A stretch of DNA of 25,923 bases from a virus. A model generated the notes under the pieces. That model did no database searches, had not been told where the DNA came from, and saw nothing but the letters and a program-made list of their open reading frames with translations. The translations under genes were made by a program, and so were the position numbers. Below are positions 21,551 through 25,923 of this stretch, piece after piece; within the stretch, counting starts at the first letter, position 1; the number at the start of each line of letters is the position of its first letter. The stretch covers positions 1 through 25,923 of IMG/VR virus record IMGVR_UViG_3300011013_000073. One strand, written 5' to 3'.

Positions 21551-22049
21551 TTATGTCACCACCTAATGATAGTCTAATTGTGAATTTTACCAAGTCTTTA
21601 TTCTCACCTATATATTGAAATTTAGCATCTTTAAGATGATAGCCGTATGTTGGTGTAGGTGTTACATTCCATTGTGGTGCATTTGTTAGTTCAATTCCAT
21701 ATCTGCCTTTTGTATAACCTGTAGTGGTATTTCCATCTTGTAACCATTTTGATACCTTGTTTACTAGATTAGATGCTATGTCATTATCTGCATCACCTGA
21801 TACACCTGTTATAACAATATCAAATCCTTCAACTCCCATATCTTGAAGTTCGTTATTGTTTGCATTTACAGCTTCATTCTCTGGAACTGCTCTTCTAAAA
21901 TCAACATCAATATCAGAAATATATGCACCGTCACTAGGCATTTTGTCTGTGTTGTTAAAGGCTTGTGTATTAGTTGTTGTTGCAGTTGTTCTTGACCCGT
22001 TTACTGCACTTGTTTGAACTTGCCATATCCATACATTTTCTCCTGCCAT
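21537..22049 (-). CDS. Tail tube- or distal-tail-like protein
   Basis: The 170-residue protein is beta-rich and Thr/Asn-rich (WIWQVQTSAVNGSRTTATTT, DIVITGVSGDADNDIASNLV), with a long helix at about 90-105 (LVNKVSKWLQDG) and a last strand pair (KFTIRLSLGGDINSAI). The fold impression is that of tail tube or adaptor proteins, but there is no clear family motif. It starts on TAATG overlapping the preceding gene. The tail hub frame begins inside its last codons in the +1 frame. Confidence 0.5.
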   Translation of the reverse strand: MAGENVWIWQVQTSAVNGSRTTATTTNTQAFNNTDKMPSDGAYISDIDVDFRRAVPENEAVNANNNELQDMGVEGFDIVITGVSGDADNDIASNLVNKVSKWLQDGNTTTGYTKGRYGIELTNAPQWNVTPTPTYGYHLKDAKFQYIGENKDLVKFTIRLSLGGDINSAI

Positions 22050-22771
22050 TACTTACCTCTCCTAGCTGATTGTGACTTATTAAGTGATACGCCACTGGCA
22101 GAAGTCATTAAAACATCATTTGAACGAAAATTATCAGGAACACTTACTCTACCTGCTGGTATATCTAATGTGTTGTATGTTTGTGCATAACCACCTCTAA
22201 GTCTAGGTGATGTTGTTATTATGATACTAGAAAATCCCTGTTTAATCTTTTGTTGTTCCTCTCTACGTCTAAATGCAATAATTTCATTTCTTATATCACG
22301 TTTGAATCTCCTATCTAATAGTCTACCGGGTTTTAATAATTCGGTAATAATCCATTGTACTGCTTCCCAGATAAGTAATGCTAGTGTTACTATACCAACA
22401 CCCTTTGCAAATTTTCTAAAGAATGTTTGCATAATAAATCCTGATGGATTTTGTGCTAACGATCTTACATTATCAAATTGTGTTGATGTAAAATTTTGAA
22501 CCTCACCGATGTTTCCTTTTTTAAATATATCAATGGTTTCTTCAACGTTATGAAGTTGTTTTGCTTGTTTTTTATCTTCTATTACTTGTTCAGATGTTGA
22601 TGCTTTTGATGGGTCTTTAATTAATTTTTTAATTTCTGCTTCAAAGTCTGGGCTATCCTGTTCATTAATCTGTATGAGTGTGTTAACATGTGTTGGATTA
22701 GCAGATGTAAATTCGGCAGACTCTAAGCTTCTGCCAATCATCTGATTGATTAGGTCTGATAGTTTACCCAA
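22049..22771 (-). CDS. Tail protein with a hydrophobic segment (possible short tape measure)
   Basis: The 240-residue protein occupies the place of the tape measure between tube-like and hub genes. The first 110 residues are helical and charged. A hydrophobic helix lies at about 125-147 (GVGIVTLALLIWEAVQWIITELL), as many tape measures have. A strongly basic helix follows (RRFKRDIRNEIIAFRRREEQQKIK), then a Ser/Gly-rich tail. At about 0.15 nm per residue it would span a tail of only about 36 nm if it is the ruler. It could instead be a membrane-inserting tail component. Confidence 0.45.
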   Translation of the reverse strand: MGKLSDLINQMIGRSLESAEFTSANPTHVNTLIQINEQDSPDFEAEIKKLIKDPSKASTSEQVIEDKKQAKQLHNVEETIDIFKKGNIGEVQNFTSTQFDNVRSLAQNPSGFIMQTFFRKFAKGVGIVTLALLIWEAVQWIITELLKPGRLLDRRFKRDIRNEIIAFRRREEQQKIKQGFSSIIITTSPRLRGGYAQTYNTLDIPAGRVSVPDNFRSNDVLMTSASGVSLNKSQSARRGK

Positions 22772-22780
22772 CTATTACAC

Positions 22781-23236
22781 CTATGCGTTTGTGTCTGAAA
22801 TTGTTATTGTGTCGCCTGTTATTCTTACAAAAATATCTATTGTGACTTTACCTTCTGATGGTTTGGTAACATCGTACTCTCTTAATATTCCTGTACATGA
22901 TAAATATTTATAATCACCGTCTACATTTTGTGCTCTAATCATCCATGCTTGTGTTGGCATATCACCATCAGAAGTGATTTGTGATAATGTGTTAAGTGAT
23001 GATAACTCTGGTGTGGAAACTAATAATGTTGCTGTGAAATAATTATCATTTTTACCGTATGTGAAAAGTGCTTGACCGTCAGTTGTTGCTACTCTATCTT
23101 CTGGTCTGCCAACATGAAGTGATAAATTTGTTAATAGTATATAATTATCAAAAGCACTTGCTCCTGCACCTGTGTCAACACCTAGGTGTAATTCAGATGC
23201 ATTTACAATCTCTGTAATTCCGCCTAGATTAGCCAT
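22781..23236 (-). CDS. Probable tail tube protein
   Basis: The 151-residue protein is almost all beta: ASELHLGVDTGAGASAFDNY, ILLTNLSLHVG, YFTATLLVSTPEL, a helix (LNTLSQITS), then WMIRAQNVDGDYKYLSCTGIL and KVTIDIFVRITG. The size and plan match small tube proteins of long-tailed viruses that stack as hexameric rings. It begins a late transcription unit with its own TTCTCT/TATA promoter, which fits the high amounts needed. No sequence-family signature is certain. Confidence 0.55.
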   Translation of the reverse strand: MANLGGITEIVNASELHLGVDTGAGASAFDNYILLTNLSLHVGRPEDRVATTDGQALFTYGKNDNYFTATLLVSTPELSSLNTLSQITSDGDMPTQAWMIRAQNVDGDYKYLSCTGILREYDVTKPSEGKVTIDIFVRITGDTITISDTNA

Positions 23237-23258
23237 ATAGTGTTATTGATATGAATGT

Positions 23259-23278
23259 CTAAAAGAGAAATAATAAGG
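23259..23278 (-). promoter_or_regulatory. Late-type promoter (TTCTCT + AT box) before the tube gene
   Basis: Minus strand CCTTATTATTTCTCTTTTAG. The AT box is centred about 26 bases before ATG 23236. It shares TTCTCTTT with the sites before 966 and 4142. Confidence 0.5.
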
Positions 23279-23282
23279 CAAA

Positions 23283-23346
23283 GTGAGGAAAACTCTTTCT
23301 TGGAACACCCCTGAGAGAAAAGCTCAAGGAAAACCTCACGAGTTTT
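23283..23346 (+). other. Potential RNA pseudoknot/structured element
   Basis: GTGAGG (23283-23288) can pair with CCTCAC (23334-23339), and the next block AAAACTC (23289-23295) with the block that follows, GAGTTTT (23340-23346). The order A-B-A'-B' is that of a pseudoknot. A 7-bp hairpin with one G-U pair (23296-23302 with 23325-23331) lies inside. No coding frame explains it. It could be a small RNA, a terminator or a control site between the opposing genes. Confidence 0.4.
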
Positions 23347-23418
23347 TAGTATGAAAACCCCACTTATACTATACATTATAGCTACTCCTTAATATACTAT
23401 AAGCGTATTGAATAGATT

Positions 23419-23430
23419 GATTAATATACT
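23419..23430 (+). promoter_or_regulatory. TATA promoter for the plus-strand gene at 23450
   Basis: GATTAATATACT, with TTAATATACT centred about 25 bases before ATG 23450, as for a leaderless archaeal transcript. Confidence 0.5.
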
Positions 23431-23449
23431 TCTACTACTATAGTATATT

Positions 23450-23638
23450 ATGAATACAAAACAAATAGTCTATTACGAAGTGAAAATGAAAGACCCAGAA
23501 ACAAACAATATTCACTATGTAGATAGAAAGTTCAAGAACATTGAAGAAATCAAAAAAATATTCAATTTCGAGGACTCATATTCAAAATTCACTGTTACAA
23601 GAGTCGTAACAGAAAAAACAGAAATAATCACACAATAA
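23450..23638 (+). CDS. 62-residue plus-strand protein within the tail module
   Basis: The product has a strand-rich start (TKQIVYYEVKMKD), a lysine-rich middle (YVDRKFKNIEEIKKIFNFED) and a C-terminal strand (KFTVTRVVTEKTEIITQ), with no cysteine or membrane segment. I do not recognise it. It reads against all neighbours, has its own TATA box and is followed by a T-rich terminator, so it is an independent unit, like the moron genes of phages. It could act on the host or be a regulator. Confidence 0.6.
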   Translation: MNTKQIVYYEVKMKDPETNNIHYVDRKFKNIEEIKKIFNFEDSYSKFTVTRVVTEKTEIITQ

Positions 23639-23641
23639 GTG

Positions 23642-23662
23642 ATTTTCTTTTCTTTTTATTTT
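23642..23662 (+). terminator. T-rich terminator after the plus-strand gene
   Basis: ATTTTCTTTTCTTTTTATTTT directly follows the TAA at 23638. Runs of T without a strong stem are the usual archaeal termination signal. Confidence 0.5.
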
Positions 23663-24155
23663 ATGCTCTTACAATAACACTAAATATTATTGCCCTACCT
23701 TTCACTCTATCGCCTTTGAGAAATGATGGTAGTTCTCTAATTGCTAATACTTCTGATGATTCTGCCACTCTTGTGCTCTCTGCACCATTTCTTAAATCAT
23801 AGTTGGTTTCTAATGTGTTGATAATTGTCTTTGTAAAGTCGTCAATATTCTCCTCTGTCTTTGAACCGTCTTTTGCTTCTGTAGCAAATATGATTCTAAT
23901 TCTCAAATCATACTCCTCTCCTTGTGATATGTTGTTAGCAATGACACCTAATGGTTTTACTATTGCTACTGTATCGTCTGATGTTACCCAGCATCTAGGA
24001 AGTGGTGGTTCTTGTATAGCTTTAGGACTTGGTGAACCTGCTTCTATCTTTCTGAACTTTGTCTTGTCTGATGGTCGTGTTGTGTATAAACTAGAATTAG
24101 CCTTTAGTAATGTTACGATTCTTTCTTTAATTGCAAATATATCTACTGTGGTCAT
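23661..24155 (-). CDS. Tail terminator/neck-like protein
   Basis: The 164-residue protein has an N-terminal helix (DIFAIKERIVTLLKANSSLY), a Pro-rich middle (EPPLPRCWVTSDD), a strand (EEYDLRIRIIFATEA), a long helix (NIDDFTKTIINTLETNY) and a final strand (GRAIIFSVIVRA). This alpha-beta-alpha-beta order fits the tail terminator/completion family that caps the tube at the neck. It overlaps the preceding gene as ATGA and is next to the tube gene, a common order in tail operons. Confidence 0.55.
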   Translation of the reverse strand: MTTVDIFAIKERIVTLLKANSSLYTTRPSDKTKFRKIEAGSPSPKAIQEPPLPRCWVTSDDTVAIVKPLGVIANNISQGEEYDLRIRIIFATEAKDGSKTEENIDDFTKTIINTLETNYDLRNGAESTRVAESSEVLAIRELPSFLKGDRVKGRAIIFSVIVRA

Positions 24156-24496
24156 ACAACTACTTCACCAATGTTTATCGTTTTTATGTTAGAGTAGAAA
24201 ATGTTTCCTGTTGCAAAACTATACTTTGCCTGTACTTGCCAAAAGCCTGAATTGTTTGCAAAGATAGCAGAAGCTGTTGTAATTTTCCAGATACCGTCTG
24301 TACCACCATCTGCATTTACTGCTGATGCTGTGTGTGTTGTTGCATTTCCATCTGGGTCTCTAAGTGTGATAATAACTGAGGAACAATCATTGAGGTCAAT
24401 GACTGTATCTGTACCATTAGTTCGTGTCTTTGCAGTACCTTTGATTATAGTACCTACATCTCCACTGTGAATTGTTATCTGTGAACCGTTTGCCAT
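24152..24496 (-). CDS. 114-residue beta-sandwich structural protein (BppU/Ig-like)
   Basis: Strands such as SQITIHSGDVGTIIKGTAKT, SVIITLRDPDG and GIWKITTASAIFANN, then GFWQVQAKYSF, resemble the N-terminal domain of baseplate upper proteins. The protein at 3572-3928 has the same plan with low identity, so the two may be ancient paralogues. It overlaps both neighbours (TAATG upstream, ATGA downstream). It may decorate the tail or link the fibre; this is inferred from position. Confidence 0.5.
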   Translation of the reverse strand: MANGSQITIHSGDVGTIIKGTAKTRTNGTDTVIDLNDCSSVIITLRDPDGNATTHTASAVNADGGTDGIWKITTASAIFANNSGFWQVQAKYSFATGNIFYSNIKTINIGEVVV

Positions 24497-25689
24497 TAGT
24501 TATCGTCAATAATAATAAAGTCGCCAAGATTATGAGAATTAACTGCTGTCATATCACCTATATTGTCTGAATCTGTAGATGTGAATGTGTTAACATTAAC
24601 TGCATCTGTTGATGTGAATATTCCTATAAAGTGACTAATGAACACAAATCGTATTCTTTGAGATACTTCTACTAATCCTACTGTGTCTAATGCTGGTATT
24701 TTTACTATTCCCTCTATGAATTGCATTAATTCGTTGAGACCAACAACCTCACTAAAGTTTCTTACTATTGCTCTAACTCTATTCTTTACTTCTGTTATAC
24801 CAACTGTATCTGCCTTGTTTCTAAACATAATTCTTGCTCTATTAACATTTTCAGTTGGTTCTAGCATTTCTACTATAGTCTGTATGTTTCTTACAATATC
24901 TCTGCTTCTTACAACAGTTTCAACTATACCCGGTATCTCAGTAAATGTTCTTACAATATCTCTTAATCTATTGAATACTTCTGTTAATCCTACTGTTTCA
25001 GCAATATTATGTACTGTACCATGTATCATATTCTTAGAATCAGTGAAGCCTATTGTATCTGTTATTGCGTTCTTAATAATCTGTAAGTTATCAATAGCAT
25101 AATAACCAGCACCACTTTCTAGTATGTAGCTTCCAAGACCATTTTCTAATGTATAATAGTTCAAATCACTAATCTTTTTAGCTAATGCCTCTTCAAACGA
25201 TACAAGTGTCTGTGTTACTACTACAACAAATCCTTCTATCTTTTCTCTTATTTCAGAAAGTCCTACTGTATCTGATATTGTCTTTCTAAGTCCTCTAATA
25301 TGATTAGGTGTTTCGTTAAATCCTACTATCTCATTAAACTGCTTAACAGGTATATCTTGCCTGTATAAACCACTACCATCTTCTAATAGATAACTGCCTG
25401 TGCCATCTTCTAATGTGAATACATCATTAGTTACTTTCTTATTAAATGCATCTTCTACAGATACAATAAATTGTGTTACTGTCTTTGTTAATCCCTTAAA
25501 GTAGTTCTTTGTTTCTGTTAAGTCTAATGTATCTGCTATTGCTCTAATGATAGTCTTTTTCTGATTAGATGCTTCTGTTATTTGTATTGTGGAGTTATCT
25601 ACTTTAGTTGGTATATCCTGTATTGCTGTATTGCCATCTTCCCAGAGATAATTACCACTACCATCTTCTAGAAGGTATGTTTGAGACAC
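24496..25689 (-). CDS. 397-residue repeat protein of the tail module
   Basis: Starts with GTG at 25689. Two kinds of repeat are visible. LEDGSGNYLWEDG (7-19), LEDGTGSYLLEDGSG (about 92-106) and LENGLGSYILESGAGYY (about 179-195) are three copies of a Gly/acidic motif. Between and after them runs an approximately 20-residue repeat with consensus ..I..TVGLTE..NR.R.IVR, at least ten copies to about residue 350. The C-terminal end has FTSTDAVNVNTFTSTDSDNIG. Such regular spacing suggests an elongated virion fibre or solenoid. No catalytic motif is seen. It follows the end of another fibre gene by one base. Confidence 0.6.
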   Translation of the reverse strand: MSQTYLLEDGSGNYLWEDGNTAIQDIPTKVDNSTIQITEASNQKKTIIRAIADTLDLTETKNYFKGLTKTVTQFIVSVEDAFNKKVTNDVFTLEDGTGSYLLEDGSGLYRQDIPVKQFNEIVGFNETPNHIRGLRKTISDTVGLSEIREKIEGFVVVVTQTLVSFEEALAKKISDLNYYTLENGLGSYILESGAGYYAIDNLQIIKNAITDTIGFTDSKNMIHGTVHNIAETVGLTEVFNRLRDIVRTFTEIPGIVETVVRSRDIVRNIQTIVEMLEPTENVNRARIMFRNKADTVGITEVKNRVRAIVRNFSEVVGLNELMQFIEGIVKIPALDTVGLVEVSQRIRFVFISHFIGIFTSTDAVNVNTFTSTDSDNIGDMTAVNSHNLGDFIIIDDN

Positions 25690-25690
25690 T

Positions 25691-25923
25691 TCATGCTACC
25701 TCTGTCCATGCTGAACCTGACCAAATGTAATGTTTACCAGTATCAGTTTCTTCTGCAACTGAACCATTAGGAACTGTAACTGCATTATCTGTTGCTGAAG
25801 CTGATGTTATACCATTGTAAAATTTAACATCATCAATTTCTGCTGTTGATGTTGCATTACAATCAGTCCAACCTGCAAATTTAATATATCGTAATGTTTG
25901 TGTTGTTGATGCACACGTACCAC
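25691..25923 (-). CDS. C-terminal end of a tail fibre/LamG-like protein (partial)
   Basis: The frame enters from beyond the right edge and ends at TGA 25691. The visible 77 residues include TLRYIKFAGWTDCNATST, then a short IDDVKFYNG strand typical of LamG/concanavalin-like domains, and a final ETDTGKHYIWSGSAWTEVA that resembles the tip of many viral fibre and adhesin proteins. It is part of the tail operon; the full length is unknown. Confidence 0.55.
   Translation of the reverse strand, partial: GTCASTTQTLRYIKFAGWTDCNATSTAEIDDVKFYNGITSASATDNAVTVPNGSVAEETDTGKHYIWSGSAWTEVA

Noticed and set aside
24683-25102. 139-residue plus-strand open frame
   Set aside because: It is the mirror of the repeat protein on the minus strand; its Ile/Leu/Thr-rich product follows from the repeat codons.
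1-25923. CRISPR array, tRNA or rRNA gene, insertion sequence
   Set aside because: I saw no regularly spaced repeats, no tRNA-like cloverleaf and no transposase. By eye only; a covariance-model scan would settle the tRNA question.
1-25923. Integrase or lysogeny module
   Set aside because: No tyrosine or serine recombinase motif is visible, and the inverted 30-bp elements alone do not show integration. The window could still come from a provirus if such genes lie outside it.

Overview
The window looks like the genome interior of a head-tailed virus (class Caudoviricetes) of an archaeon. A marine ammonia-oxidising Nitrososphaerota host (Nitrosopumilus-like) is my best inference. What the sequence shows: very AT-rich DNA; an MCM-type replicative helicase instead of a DnaB-type one; AT-rich TATA-like boxes about 22-27 bases before start codons, as for leaderless archaeal transcripts; many overlapping ATGA/TAATG gene junctions; and a large set of tiny zinc-finger or zinc-ribbon proteins. 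Large terminase, portal, HK97-type prohead protease and tail genes make the viral identity firm. The host is not proven by the sequence. Almost every gene is on the minus strand, so transcription reads from the right end to the left end.

Layout in transcription order (right to left). (1) 25923-17604, tail module: end of a tail fibre/LamG-like protein, a 397-residue repeat protein, a small beta-sandwich protein, a tail-terminator-like protein, a tail-tube-like protein, a membrane-segment protein in the tape-measure position, a second tube/adaptor-like protein, a ~975-residue tail hub with carbohydrate-binding-like inserts, and a tail fibre. One plus-strand gene (23450-23638) with its own promoter interrupts this block. 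(2) 17525-7398, replication and accessory module: small zinc proteins, an HNH-like nuclease, an MCM helicase, a PD-(D/E)XK-like nuclease, a DEDD exonuclease, a mini zincin, a plus-strand zinc ribbon in a divergent promoter region, a long coiled-coil protein, a matrixin metalloprotease and several small membrane proteins. (3) 7230-2, packaging and head module: small terminase candidate, large terminase, small genes, portal, a coiled-coil/membrane protein, a secreted matrixin and the prohead protease. The major capsid protein is not in the window and probably lies just past the left edge.

Points of most interest. Two matrixin proteases each sit directly behind a gene for a small membrane protein, which suggests a protease-based egress or S-layer-breaching cassette. 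The prohead protease ends on a classic A AAA AAC slippery heptamer, with a KTSC domain in the -1 frame and no start codon of its own. The tail hub reads openly 64 codons upstream of its first usual start codon. A 30-bp element occurs as two inverted copies exactly bounding the replication module. A shared TTCTCT+TATA motif precedes four structural transcription units. About fifteen micro zinc-binding proteins are packed into 25 kb. No stretch over 300 bases lacks a gene.
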